This document shows positions 7,274 through 15,297 of a DNA stretch of 15,349 bases, piece by piece (within the stretch, counting starts at the first letter, position 1; each line of letters opens with the position of its first letter). The DNA comes from Chloroflexota bacterium (GTDB lineage: Bacteria; Chloroflexota; Anaerolineae; Aggregatilineales; Phototrophicaceae). The notes under the pieces are model-generated. The model saw only the letters and a list, made by a program, of their open reading frames with translations, was not told the origin of the DNA and searched no databases. Made by a program: the position numbers and the translations under genes. The stretch spans positions 1-15,349 of the forward strand of contig JAPOYU010000150.1 of the NCBI GenBank assembly GCA_026706395.1, in the 5' to 3' direction.

Positions 7274-8275
7274 ATGGTTGAGAAACAGATCATCCCCGTC
7301 GACCAACTGGTACTTAGCGCAGATGCGGCTCTTGACGATGTGGTCCGCCATTGGCAAGGTCTTGAGCCTGAGTCGTTGCTGAATATTGGAGATCGACTAA
7401 ACGAAATCCATAAGCGGCTGCAGCTGTTGATCGGCGCGTGGCTCTTTGTCTATTCTGACACATTGGGCTACCGCGATATCAAGGCTCTGGCAGAGCGCTG
7501 GGATCGGAAAGAAAACACGCTATCACAGTGGAAATCCGTCTATAAGCGGACCCGAAATCTGTATCATGATACAGATTGTCCTCGTCTTGAATTTGGCAAA
7601 ATGCAGCAAATCGCCCGCATACCGGCCGAGCATCAGGCGGATTGGGTCACGCCTGCGACGGAGATGAAACGTGATGATCTCCGCGCCGCGATCAGCGCGG
7701 CAAAGAAGTCGGAGGACTGGACGCCGCCGTTTATCATTGAATCCCCGGCGGCTGACACGGCATCTGAAGTGCCTCCACTGGACGTTGGTACAGTGGACCC
7801 TGATAACGACGTACTAGCGGCTGATTCCGCGCAGGATGTGGCGACTGGGCCTGAGAATGGGGCAGTGCCGGTGTCCGGTAACTTGCCAGATGAGATATCT
7901 GAACTACCTGTGGCAGATTTGAGCTCGGACGGAGCGCCAACCGATGACGAAACGGACAGTGCCGAATCCGATTCAGAGTTGTCCACACCACAAGAGATAC
8001 CCGATGTTATCCTGGAAACCGCTCGCGAGGTCATGGTTGGATTCGTCGAGGCACAGCCGGATAAGTATGTCGCCCGGCTTGAGGTGTCGTCCAGCGAGTG
8101 GATGACGATAACGGATGATTCCTTATCGAATGAACTGGAACGGGAATTGCTGACATCTGCGGCAGCGATGTGCTTGTGGCATGAGTGGATGTTCTGGTAT
8201 CAGGGCGGTCGGACCAGCGCCTTCACTGATGCCATTGGAAAGATAGGGCCGGTATTCGTCCGCGGGCACTCCTGA
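7274..8275 (+). CDS. Unknown protein, DNA-binding-like N-terminus and acidic linker
   Basis: I chose the ATG at 7274, where the protein-like sequence begins; the frame is open further up to a TTG at 7070, but that part reads through the inverted repeats and looks non-coding. The GAGG before this ATG is only two bases away, so the ribosome site is poor. The product has 333 residues in three parts. Residues 20-145 are helical and include ALAERWDRKENTLSQWKSVY (71-90), which resembles a helix-turn-helix. Residues about 155-240 are rich in Asp, Glu, Ser and Pro and likely disordered. Residues 243-333 form a second helical domain with Trp-rich WHEWMFWYQGG (302-312). The family is not recognised. 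Its place after a replication-type gene suggests plasmid or element maintenance or control, which is inference. Confidence 0.65.
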   Translation: MVEKQIIPVDQLVLSADAALDDVVRHWQGLEPESLLNIGDRLNEIHKRLQLLIGAWLFVYSDTLGYRDIKALAERWDRKENTLSQWKSVYKRTRNLYHDTDCPRLEFGKMQQIARIPAEHQADWVTPATEMKRDDLRAAISAAKKSEDWTPPFIIESPAADTASEVPPLDVGTVDPDNDVLAADSAQDVATGPENGAVPVSGNLPDEISELPVADLSSDGAPTDDETDSAESDSELSTPQEIPDVILETAREVMVGFVEAQPDKYVARLEVSSSEWMTITDDSLSNELERELLTSAAAMCLWHEWMFWYQGGRTSAFTDAIGKIGPVFVRGHS

Positions 8276-8471
8276 GAGTGGCGGATTGTATCAACTCTTA
8301 GATCGATACTGCGACGCCTATGGGAATAGTACGTGAAGAGAAGCACCAGAGGTCGGCTACGAGAATAGCTCGCTGAAGGCAGTACGCCATGTAGCCCTTT
8401 CGTCACTGGGATGTATTACGACGATATTCTGGAAATTGCCCCTTTGGCACGCTTCTACGCTCGCTCGTATC

Positions 8472-8489
8472 ATCGCCGTTCGCGGCGGT
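8472..8489. repeat. UUCG tetraloop hairpin upstream of the peptidase gene
   Basis: ATCGCCG pairs with CGGCGGT (one G-U pair) around a TTCG loop, a classically very stable RNA hairpin. It lies 56 bases before the GTG start at 8546 and has no T-run after it. It could protect the leader or end transcription from upstream. Confidence 0.4.
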
Positions 8490-8545
8490 TGCCGGCGCTA
8501 ATCGCCTAAACCGCAAATGCGCAAGTCAAGTATTGGAGGAAAACC

Positions 8546-9427
8546 GTGAGAGCAAAAGTGAATGGAACCGAGCTCTTTTTTGACACCGTAGGATCTGGTC
8601 TTCTTCCAGTTGGGGACAGAATGGTTGAGATGCCTGTCTGCTTCGTGCTGCATGGCGGCCCTCTAATTGATTCGAGTTATCTGCGACCGTGGATGGATGA
8701 CCTGGCTGATGTCATGCAACTGGTGTATGTAGACTATCGGGGAACTGGCCGTTCGCAGCGTATGGCACCCGAAAGCTACACTCTCGAAAACACCATTGAT
8801 GATCTCGACGCGCTGAGGCTGCACCTGGGTCTTGACCGCATTGCGGTGCTGGGCCATTCGCACGGCGGTATCCTGGCGATGCCTTACGCTCTGAAATACC
8901 CTGACAGTGTTTCTCATTTATTGTTAGTGGCCACAACACCATACACCGGTCCCGAGTTGGAGGCAGAAAGCGAGGCGAATCAAGCGTCATTGGCCGCCGA
9001 AAAACCCGAGCTCGCCCCGCTTCTCGATGAACTCACGCAGAAGAGTTTCAGGCGACCAAAGACCGAAGAGGAACACAGAGCGCGTTTCCACCAGACCTTT
9101 CGCTTGTATTTCCATCGGCACGATCCACAGATAGTGCATGATGTAGCTGAGCGAACGATTTTCGCGCCAGAAAAACTGCGCTATTGGATCGAAAACGAGT
9201 CGCATAAATACGACGTGCGTCCCCGGCTGCATGAAATAACAGCCCCGACGTTGATCCTGGCGGCGCGATTTGACTGGAGGACCACAATTAAACATGCCGA
9301 GATTATCAGGAACGGGATACGCGGATCAGAACTGGTAATTTTTGAGGAAAGCGGTCACCAGCTCTATATCGAGGAACAAGACAAGTTCTTGTCAACTGTG
9401 AGGGGCTTCATAAGGAAGCATTCTTGA
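8546..9427 (+). CDS. Alpha/beta hydrolase, proline iminopeptidase-like (peptidase family S33)
   Basis: Members of this family release N-terminal proline or other residues from short peptides in the cytoplasm. The GTG start is well supported by GGAGG six bases upstream. The 293-residue product matches the usual family length. Motifs seen are HGGP (36-39, oxyanion hole), DYRGTGRS (63-70), the nucleophile elbow GHSHGG with Ser105 (103-108), a probable catalytic Asp243 in AARFDW, and catalytic His271 in ESGHQLY. Residues about 135-225 form the helical cap that sets substrate choice. No signal peptide is present. It sits directly before a peptide ABC importer in the same direction, so hydrolysis of imported peptides is the likely job. 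Other S33 activities (amide or ester hydrolysis) cannot be ruled out from sequence alone. Confidence 0.85.
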   Translation: MRAKVNGTELFFDTVGSGLLPVGDRMVEMPVCFVLHGGPLIDSSYLRPWMDDLADVMQLVYVDYRGTGRSQRMAPESYTLENTIDDLDALRLHLGLDRIAVLGHSHGGILAMPYALKYPDSVSHLLLVATTPYTGPELEAESEANQASLAAEKPELAPLLDELTQKSFRRPKTEEEHRARFHQTFRLYFHRHDPQIVHDVAERTIFAPEKLRYWIENESHKYDVRPRLHEITAPTLILAARFDWRTTIKHAEIIRNGIRGSELVIFEESGHQLYIEEQDKFLSTVRGFIRKHS

Positions 9428-9514
9428 CATCACGATGAATGGTGAACTGCCTACCTGTCTACACACTTCGCCTGGTAAAGGTCATGATTTACGCGTGACC
9501 AGCTCGCCGCTTCC

Positions 9515-9534
9515 AATCACCGAAATTGGTGATT
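9515..9534. repeat. Inverted repeat AATCACC/GGTGATT
   Basis: A perfect seven-base dyad with a six-base loop in the gap between the peptidase and the binding-protein gene. It lacks a T-run. It may be an operator or an mRNA stem ending the peptidase transcript. Confidence 0.4.
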
Positions 9535-9555
9535 CGTAACAGATTGCAGTATATT
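9526..9555 (+). promoter_or_regulatory. Candidate promoter for the peptide transporter operon
   Basis: TTGGTG (9526-9531) and TATATT (9550-9555) are separated by 18 bases and resemble a sigma-70-type pair; the -10 is good and the -35 weak. The -35 overlaps the right arm of the dyad at 9515-9534, so a repressor bound there could block it. The match is modest and may be chance. Confidence 0.27.
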
Positions 9556-9690
9556 CTGTATGCTCATCGCGTCCATACCACGCGATCTGTTGCTGATTCG
9601 CCCGTACAGAGACTGGGGCTCCTATGTAACGATTCAAGCCATTTGTAATTCCTCAAATGGTTCAACGTATTTCTTTTTGGGGAGAAGAAA

Positions 9691-11253
9691 ATGAGACACA
9701 CTATTAGGTTAACTTTCTTTGTCTTTCTCACTGTGGCTATGCTGTGTATCGCGGTTGCGCCAGGCATAGCGCAGGAGGCATCCGGCGGCACCATAATCTG
9801 GGGTGTAAAGACCGAGGCAACCGGCATCGACGTCCAGACCAATGGTCAATCACCATCGAGGCAGCTGTTTAATTTTGTCTATGAACAGTTGGTCGACTTG
9901 GATGAAAATCTCAATGTCGTGCCGGGGTTGGCAGAATCCTGGGAACAAGTCGACGACACCACATACCGCTTCCATCTGCGGCAAGGCGTGCACTTTTCCA
10001 ATGGACGCGAGATGACAGCCGACGATGTCGTCATATCGTTTGAGCGAATCATCGATCCTGAACTTGGCTCCTACATCCTGAACACTGTGCCGCTGCAGAG
10101 TGTGACGAAAGTGGATGACTACACGGTCGATATCGGAATCGCATCGCCCTTTGGCGCCTTTATGAGCGCCATCACAACCGAAGCCGCATCGATCATTCCG
10201 GGTCAAGAATATCTGGATGGTACGTTCGACCCAACCGTCGAAATGCTCGGCACCGGGCCGTTCGTGCTGGAAGAACACCTGCCGGACGAATCTTGGACCT
10301 TTGTGCGCAACCCTCACCACTGGCGTGAAGGTCTACCGAAGGCGGATCGCGTCAAGGTCCTGATCATTCCTGAGGATGCCACCATGTTGGCCGCACTGCG
10401 TGATGGAAGGATCAATATCGCGCGGATCGAAAGCTATGACGCGCTGGATGTGTTGGCGGAAATCCCGAATGTCCATGCAGAGGTGCAAGCCATCACACAT
10501 TACTGGACCCTGCATCTGAATTCGGTTCATCCCGACTCACCCTTTGCCGACGCGCGGATTCGTCAGGCGATCAATCTCGCCATCGACAGGCAACAGATCT
10601 CCGACCTTGTCTTTGGCGGGCATGAGGACATTGCTGTGCCGGCGGTTAGCACGGCCGAGCCCTGCGATACGTCGCAGAATCCCCTGGCTCAACAAGATCC
10701 TGATCGGGCGCGTGAGTTGATCCAGGAAGCAGGCGCCGAGGGGCTCACCTTCACGCTGGTGGGTCGCGGCCCCAGCACGCCAATTGCAGAGGTGGTTCAA
10801 GCACAACTGGCGGCCGTTGGTCTGAATCCACAGATTGAAGTCTGGGACTTCGCGGAAGGCATTCAACGAATCTATGGCGGATTTAAGCCGGAGGAACCGG
10901 GCGAGCCGGTGGCGAGCTTCGGCTTCAACTCGAGTAAGTCCGCTCCGATCTTTGGTTATCAGAATTGGGCTGCCAACTGGATGACCGGCGTATCGACGCT
11001 GGCAGCGAATGAGGAATATCGTGGGCTGGTCGCACAAGCCAACTCGATGAATTCCGGCCCCGAGCGTACGGCATTGTTCCAGCGCATGTGCGAAATGGTT
11101 TACGAGAATGCGAGCCACCTGCCCATCCTCACGAAAGGACACATCATTGCCCATCGTACCGACCTGGTCACAGTCAGGATTCAACCGGTTGAGGCCGGTG
11201 GCGGCGACTTCCTCCGCTTTGCAAGTGAGTTCACCGTCCTCGATTCGGAGTAA
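9691..11253 (+). CDS. Peptide ABC transporter substrate-binding protein (SBP family 5)
   Basis: This protein captures di- or oligopeptides outside the membrane and hands them to the permeases encoded next. The ATG follows GGGGAGAAGAAA, a strong ribosome site. The 520-residue length fits the family. Residues 1-27 are a signal peptide with a hydrophobic core and a signal-peptidase-I-like end (GIA before QEASGG). Cys19 in AMLCI does not form a lipobox, so it is probably not a lipoprotein. Family hallmarks are the GLAESWEQVDDTTYRFHLRQ stretch (79-98), HFSNGREMTADDVVISFERI (101-120), a GTGPFVL segment near 187-193 and RIRQAINLAIDRQQI near 289-303. Family 5 proteins also bind nickel, haem or sugars, but the dppBCDF-like neighbours and upstream peptidase favour peptides. 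Confidence 0.9.
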   Translation: MRHTIRLTFFVFLTVAMLCIAVAPGIAQEASGGTIIWGVKTEATGIDVQTNGQSPSRQLFNFVYEQLVDLDENLNVVPGLAESWEQVDDTTYRFHLRQGVHFSNGREMTADDVVISFERIIDPELGSYILNTVPLQSVTKVDDYTVDIGIASPFGAFMSAITTEAASIIPGQEYLDGTFDPTVEMLGTGPFVLEEHLPDESWTFVRNPHHWREGLPKADRVKVLIIPEDATMLAALRDGRINIARIESYDALDVLAEIPNVHAEVQAITHYWTLHLNSVHPDSPFADARIRQAINLAIDRQQISDLVFGGHEDIAVPAVSTAEPCDTSQNPLAQQDPDRARELIQEAGAEGLTFTLVGRGPSTPIAEVVQAQLAAVGLNPQIEVWDFAEGIQRIYGGFKPEEPGEPVASFGFNSSKSAPIFGYQNWAANWMTGVSTLAANEEYRGLVAQANSMNSGPERTALFQRMCEMVYENASHLPILTKGHIIAHRTDLVTVRIQPVEAGGGDFLRFASEFTVLDSE

Positions 11254-11281
11254 CTTCGCGCAATTGCAGCTTCAATGAGCA

Positions 11282-11296
11282 TTGCCGGAGTGGCAA
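11282..11296 (+). repeat. Small hairpin between binding protein and permease genes
   Basis: TTGCC and GGCAA form a five-base stem with a five-base loop, followed by GGTTTT. Hairpins in this position often keep binding-protein mRNA more abundant than that of the membrane genes. The stem is short, so this is tentative. Confidence 0.27.
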
Positions 11297-11391
11297 GGTT
11301 TTGACCACCCGTGGCAGGGACGGTCCAGGCATTGGAGTCGTCCCCGTCACTCGACGATGCTCGGCGCGCTGCCAACACTGAGTTGGCTCAA

Positions 11392-12405
11392 ATGGGTTAT
11401 CTGCGCTTACTACGTTTTGCTATGGAGCGTGTCGCCAGCGCTATATTGACGCTCCTCGGTGTATCGATCCTCGTCTTCACCGCGATTCATCTGATTCCCG
11501 GAAGCTATGAAGCGGTCATGCTCGGTCCACAAGCGCCGGAAGCGGCTCGTGAAAGGCTGCGCGAGAAATACGGGCTGGATGATCCATTGCCGCAGCAATA
11601 TATGCGCTGGCTGCTCGCCTTTCTCGGCGGCGATATGGGCATTGCGCTATGTCGCAGCCAGCAGAGCATCGGGCAGCAGGCCTGTGAGAATGCGGACCAA
11701 GCGCCAATCATCGCCGAATTTGCCCGCCGGGCGCCGGCGACGATTCAGTTGGCGTTCATGGCAGCAGGGATCGCAAACCTGGTTGGCATCCCTCTGGGCA
11801 TCCTGGCCGGGCTCAGCGCCGGTTCACGCGGTGTGCGCGGCACTAGCAGAGCCATCAGCGCGCTCGGCATGGGCATCCCCAGTTTCGTGCTGGGGACCCT
11901 GTTCGTCTATGTGTTCTCGGTTCATGACCTGGGACTGACCGTGGGCGGTTACGTGCCCTTATCTGAAGATCCGGAGACGAACTTGCGCGCGATGGTGCTG
12001 CCGGCGATTACACTGAGCGTTTTCGGCACAGCCTTATTCGCCCGTACGACGCGCGACGCCGTGCTGACGGTGCTGGCCGAACCCTTCATCATGGCCGCCG
12101 TCGCCCGCGGCGAGTCACCGGGGCAGATCGTGCGGCGCCATGTTTTGCGCAACGCGGCCATTCCAGTCGTCACCGTCAGCGCTGTGAATATGGGCTATTT
12201 GCTCGGTGGCGCGGCGATTGCCGAGCTGCTGTTCTCCGTACCCGGATTCGGCTGGTATGTTCTGGCTGCGATCCACAAACGCGATTACGCCGTGGTCCAG
12301 GCTGGCGTGCTGGTGGCGGCGGTGGCTTTCGTCGCGGTAAATTTGCTGGCAGATCTAGCGTATGCGGTCATTGACCCGCGCACGATTCGGCGCGGCCGCG
12401 GGTGA
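11392..12405 (+). CDS. dppB: Peptide ABC transporter permease, DppB type
   Basis: One of the two membrane subunits forming the translocation path. I prefer the ATG at 11392 because the product then starts MGYLRLLRFAMERV, as is usual for DppB; a GTG at 11311 would add 27 polar residues and has no clear ribosome site. With 337 residues it has about six membrane segments, the first at residues 13-35 (AILTLLGVSILVFTAIHLIP). The coupling loop with the EAA-type motif is at 231-258 (AAVARGESPGQIVRRHVLRN), and the C-terminal LFSVPGFGWYVLAAI stretch is at 280-294. The outer loop near 80-110 is longer than in the copies I know and holds Cys87 and Cys98, which may pair. The next gene begins seven bases after the stop, showing an operon. 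Confidence 0.88.
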   Translation: MGYLRLLRFAMERVASAILTLLGVSILVFTAIHLIPGSYEAVMLGPQAPEAARERLREKYGLDDPLPQQYMRWLLAFLGGDMGIALCRSQQSIGQQACENADQAPIIAEFARRAPATIQLAFMAAGIANLVGIPLGILAGLSAGSRGVRGTSRAISALGMGIPSFVLGTLFVYVFSVHDLGLTVGGYVPLSEDPETNLRAMVLPAITLSVFGTALFARTTRDAVLTVLAEPFIMAAVARGESPGQIVRRHVLRNAAIPVVTVSAVNMGYLLGGAAIAELLFSVPGFGWYVLAAIHKRDYAVVQAGVLVAAVAFVAVNLLADLAYAVIDPRTIRRGRG

Positions 12406-12412
12406 ATACGCG

Positions 12413-13243
12413 ATGAAGGTCCCATTTCGCGGTGATTTCCTTTCGCGGCTGGCGGTCGTTCTGCTGATAAGCTTGCTGCTGCTGGGGTTCGTAGGACCCA
12501 GCCTGCCAGTCGGCGACCCGGCCGCGATCGCGTTTGGGCCCCGGCTATCGCCACCGGCGCCCGGCTGGCTGATGGGCACCGACAATCTCGGTCGCACGAT
12601 GCTGCCCCGTGTTTTGCAGGGCATCCGAATTACCTTCGTGCTGGCCACCACCCCGGTTCTCATTACCTCGGTCCTCGCAGTGGTAATCGGGATGCTCGCC
12701 GGCTATCTCGGCGGCTGGTTTGATGAGTTGGTTGCCCGTTTGGCTGATGTGTTGTTCGCCTTCCCTTCACTTCTGCTAGGGTTGATCTTGGTTGCCATTA
12801 TGGGGCCCGGCGTGCGTGGCATAACAGCTGCCATCATCCTGATCACCTTGCCACTGATGGTGCGCGTTGTCCGTGCCACCACACTTTCGATTGCCAGCCG
12901 CGATTATGTCGCTGCCTCCCGAGTAAGCGGCTCCTCGCTCCCTCGTTTGCTGTTGGTGCATCTTTTGCCAAACATCGCCGGCGCGGTAGTTGTCCAGGCC
13001 ACGTTTACAATTTCAGTTTCGATGCTCATAGAGAGCGGTCTAAGTTTTCTTGGTATTGGCGTGCAACCCCCGGTGGCTTCATTGGGATCGCTGGTTCAGA
13101 ACGGCAGCGTTTATTTGGTACAAGCGCCCTGGTTGGCGCTTGCGCCGGGATTCTTTCTGGCGCTCGCCATCTTCTCGGTCAACTTGCTCGGCGATGGCTT
13201 GCGGGATCGGCTGGATCCCCTGGAAGTGCACGGCCTGAAATGA
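12413..13243 (+). CDS. dppC: Peptide ABC transporter permease, DppC type
   Basis: The second membrane subunit, partner of the DppB-type permease. The ATG at 12413 lies seven bases after the previous stop and has GGTGA as ribosome site; an in-frame ATG at 12362 overlaps dppB and would add 17 unlikely residues. The product has 276 residues. Hallmarks are a first membrane segment (13-30), GTDNLGR (55-61), GYLGGWFDELVARLADVLFA (97-116), the EAA-type coupling loop DYVAASRVSGSSLPRLLLVH (164-183) followed by LLPN, LSFLGIGVQPP (210-220) and the terminal DGLRDRLDP (261-269). The stop overlaps the start of the next gene (ATGA), so translation is probably coupled. Confidence 0.9.
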   Translation: MKVPFRGDFLSRLAVVLLISLLLLGFVGPSLPVGDPAAIAFGPRLSPPAPGWLMGTDNLGRTMLPRVLQGIRITFVLATTPVLITSVLAVVIGMLAGYLGGWFDELVARLADVLFAFPSLLLGLILVAIMGPGVRGITAAIILITLPLMVRVVRATTLSIASRDYVAASRVSGSSLPRLLLVHLLPNIAGAVVVQATFTISVSMLIESGLSFLGIGVQPPVASLGSLVQNGSVYLVQAPWLALAPGFFLALAIFSVNLLGDGLRDRLDPLEVHGLK

Positions 13244-14235
13244 GATCTCTCTTACAAATCGAGCAGATAGCTGTCGAATACGCAACCGAGGGTGGGCCGC
13301 TGCGCGCTTTGGACGGCGCTTCGTTGACTATCGCGGCGGGCGAAACCGTCGGAATCGTCGGCGAAAGCGGCTCCGGCAAAAGCACGCTTGCGCTCACAAT
13401 CGGCAGGATCTTGCCCGCATACGCCAGGCGCGTCGCCGGCGACATTTTGTTCGACGATCAGTCTGTCTTCGCCCACAGCGACAGCGAAATGCGCTCATTT
13501 CGCCGCGATGAGCTCGGATTCATTTTTCAGAATCCTGTGTCCGCTCTGGATCCAACCATGCGTGTCAAATATCAGCTGGCCCACATTCTTGATGTGAAGA
13601 ATTCTGACCCAGCAATAATGACGCACCTGGACCGTGTCGGTCTAAAAGATGTCGAACGTGTTGCCAATCGGTTTCCGCATGAATTGTCGGGCGGGATGGC
13701 TCAACGCGTTGTCATTGCCCTGGCAATCGCGCGCGGACCGCGGCTATTGATCGCGGACGAGCCGACATCTTCGCTCGATAGCACCATCCGCGACCAGATT
13801 CTGGAGCTGCTTTTTGCTTTGCCTGAGCAAACTGGCGCCACGTTGCTCTTGTTCACGCACGATCTGCGCTCGGTCGCCAAATATTGTGATCGGGTGGCGG
13901 TGATGTATGGCGGTGATGTGATAGAGAACGGGATGGCGGACAAGATATTTTCTCGCCCGGTTCATCCCTATACCGACGCGCTGCTCAAAGCTGCGCCCGG
14001 CGCGGAAGAAATCGGCGGTAAGATCGAAGCCATTCCCGGTCGTCCGCCCATATTGAGAGAGCGCAGCGAGCGGTGCCCGTTTGCGCCGCGTTGTCACTGG
14101 GTCGTGGACGTCTGCCGGAACCAGCGGCCGGAGGCACAAATTGTCGATAGTCGGCTGGTATCTTGTCATCGCGCCGAGGAAACGGCGCACTTGGTATCTG
14201 CCCAGCAGATTATGGGAGCAAACAATGCCAGCTGA
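13240..14235 (+). CDS. dppD: Peptide ABC transporter ATPase, DppD type
   Basis: A cytoplasmic ATPase that powers peptide import with the partner encoded next. It starts in a four-base ATGA overlap with dppC. In 331 residues it shows Walker A GESGSGKS (41-48), Q-loop Gln97, signature LSGGM (149-153), Walker B LLIADE (169-174), D-loop SSLD (177-180) and switch His207. The C-terminal oligopeptide-transporter extension from about 233 contains HPYTDALL (242-249) and Cys279, 285, 292 and 309 in a CPFAPRC-x6-C arrangement. In related mycobacterial importers these cysteines bind a [4Fe-4S] cluster; all four are present here. The ABC core is complete and looks functional. It overlaps the next gene by 11 bases. 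Confidence 0.92.
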   Translation: MRSLLQIEQIAVEYATEGGPLRALDGASLTIAAGETVGIVGESGSGKSTLALTIGRILPAYARRVAGDILFDDQSVFAHSDSEMRSFRRDELGFIFQNPVSALDPTMRVKYQLAHILDVKNSDPAIMTHLDRVGLKDVERVANRFPHELSGGMAQRVVIALAIARGPRLLIADEPTSSLDSTIRDQILELLFALPEQTGATLLLFTHDLRSVAKYCDRVAVMYGGDVIENGMADKIFSRPVHPYTDALLKAAPGAEEIGGKIEAIPGRPPILRERSERCPFAPRCHWVVDVCRNQRPEAQIVDSRLVSCHRAEETAHLVSAQQIMGANNAS

Positions 14236-14989
14236 AGCCGTCATCAGCTTGCGATCGGCTGGTGTCACATTTTCATCGGGACCGCCCTGGGATCGTGAAA
14301 GCCTGGACGCAGTACGGACGGTTGATTTGGATATCTACAAGGGTGAAACGGTTGGATTAGTGGGGGAGTCAGGCTCGGGCAAAACGACGCTAGGGCGCGT
14401 TTGCCTCGGTATGCAACGGCCGTCTCGCGGCACTGTGCTCATCGACGGCGCCCCCTTTGATGGTCACCGGGGGCGACTGCGCGGGCGTCTCCAAATCGTC
14501 GGGCAGCACCCGGAATGGGCGCTTAACCCCCGTCTGCGCGTGGGCACGTCCGTTGCTGAGCCGATGGCAATCATGGGCATTGGAACGCGTGCCGCACACC
14601 GGAAACGGGTCGGCGAGATGCTGGAACTGGTGGGCCTGGAAGCTACGCTTGCCGGGCGCTTTCCGCATCAGCTTTCCGGGGGGCAGCGCCAGCGCGTGGC
14701 GATTGCGCGCTCGCTGATTACAGAACCCACCTTTATCGTCTTCGATGAGGTCGTGAGCGCGCTCGATATGTCCGTTCAGGCGCAGATTCTCAACTTGATC
14801 AAGGATATTCAGGCTGCTCAAGGCTTTGCCGCCCTGTTCATTTCCCACGATTTGGCGGCGGTACGATATGTGGCCCATCGCGTGGCTGTGATGCTAGACG
14901 GCGATATTCTCGAAATCGCACCTTCTGAGCGTTTTTACGATCGCCCTGACCATCCTTATTCACGACAGTTGCAGGCGGCTATCACTTAG
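14225..14989 (+). CDS. dppF: Peptide ABC transporter ATPase, DppF type, short form
   Basis: The second ATPase of the importer. I start at the ATG 14225, with GGGAG eight bases upstream; a longer in-frame ORF reaching 14081 only shadows dppD. The 254 residues contain Walker A GESGSGKT (48-55), Q-loop Gln94, signature LSGGQ (150-154), Walker B FIVFDE (170-175) and switch His208. The usual DEPTSALD is DEVVSALD here, leaving the catalytic Glu175 intact. The protein stops at HPYSRQLQAAIT and lacks the cysteine-bearing C-terminal extension found in its dppD partner and in typical DppF of about 320 residues. Either it is a natural short form or the end was lost, since relics of a foreign operon begin immediately after it. 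Confidence 0.88.
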   Translation: MPAEAVISLRSAGVTFSSGPPWDRESLDAVRTVDLDIYKGETVGLVGESGSGKTTLGRVCLGMQRPSRGTVLIDGAPFDGHRGRLRGRLQIVGQHPEWALNPRLRVGTSVAEPMAIMGIGTRAAHRKRVGEMLELVGLEATLAGRFPHQLSGGQRQRVAIARSLITEPTFIVFDEVVSALDMSVQAQILNLIKDIQAAQGFAALFISHDLAAVRYVAHRVAVMLDGDILEIAPSERFYDRPDHPYSRQLQAAIT

Positions 14990-15151
14990 ACGGGTCATCA
15001 TCGTCTCGATTTCCAGGTCGTCCACTGGCTTCGTCTGTCCCGGATCTTCTTCTACGTCAAATAGCAGGTTGCCGAAGGAATGAGCATCGGCCAGGCGCGC
15101 GCTGGTATCTTTATGACGCGCTTCTTTGCTGAAGCTAAAGGGCTCGGCCAA
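14960..15151 (-). pseudogene. Sulfatase C-terminal relic
   Basis: The frame, open from 15196, encodes FSFSK near its start and FGNLLFDVEEDPGQTKPVDD, then LEIETMMTRL. This closely resembles the end of arylsulfatase-type enzymes, where a FSFTK-like strand is followed by LYDLE-x-DP-x-Q and a short helix. The catalytic N-terminal domain is missing, and the usual last residues after the helix are replaced by SDSRLQLS, which is read from the end of the opposite-strand dppF. It is therefore truncated at both ends. The earliest start, a TTG at 15151, is unlikely to be used. Family assignment rests on remembered motifs only. Confidence 0.55.
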
Positions 15152-15207
15152 CTGAACGTCTTCGCCTGATGAGCGCCGGGTAGATGGCGCTAATCCTCAG
15201 TACCAAA

Positions 15208-15297
15208 TTACATCGTGGCAACCGCCCCCGCGGTCATGGGCGCCTTCAGCGAGACGCGTTCCGATTCGCGATCAGATCCAAGGTAAACGACCGTCAC
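15208..15297 (-). other. 29-codon ORF overlapping the sugar permease stop
   Basis: A GTG overlaps the permease stop in a GTGA arrangement and opens a frame of 29 residues (MTVVYLGSDRESERVSLKAP, then MTAGAVATM) ending in TAA. The overlap suggests the start of the next gene in a sugar operon, cut short. The frame differs from that of the sulfatase relic. I do not recognise the peptide. Confidence 0.3.

Noticed and set aside
4666..8530. GCAAGTCAAG present at about 4666 and 8521 flanking the replication module, as possible attachment sites
   Set aside because: A shared 10-mer is expected many times by chance in 15 kb, and the flanks do not extend the match.
14081..14224. N-terminal extension of dppF from 14081
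   Set aside because: It would overlap dppD by more than 150 bases, and the standard ABC N-terminus begins just after the ATG at 14225, which has a good ribosome site.
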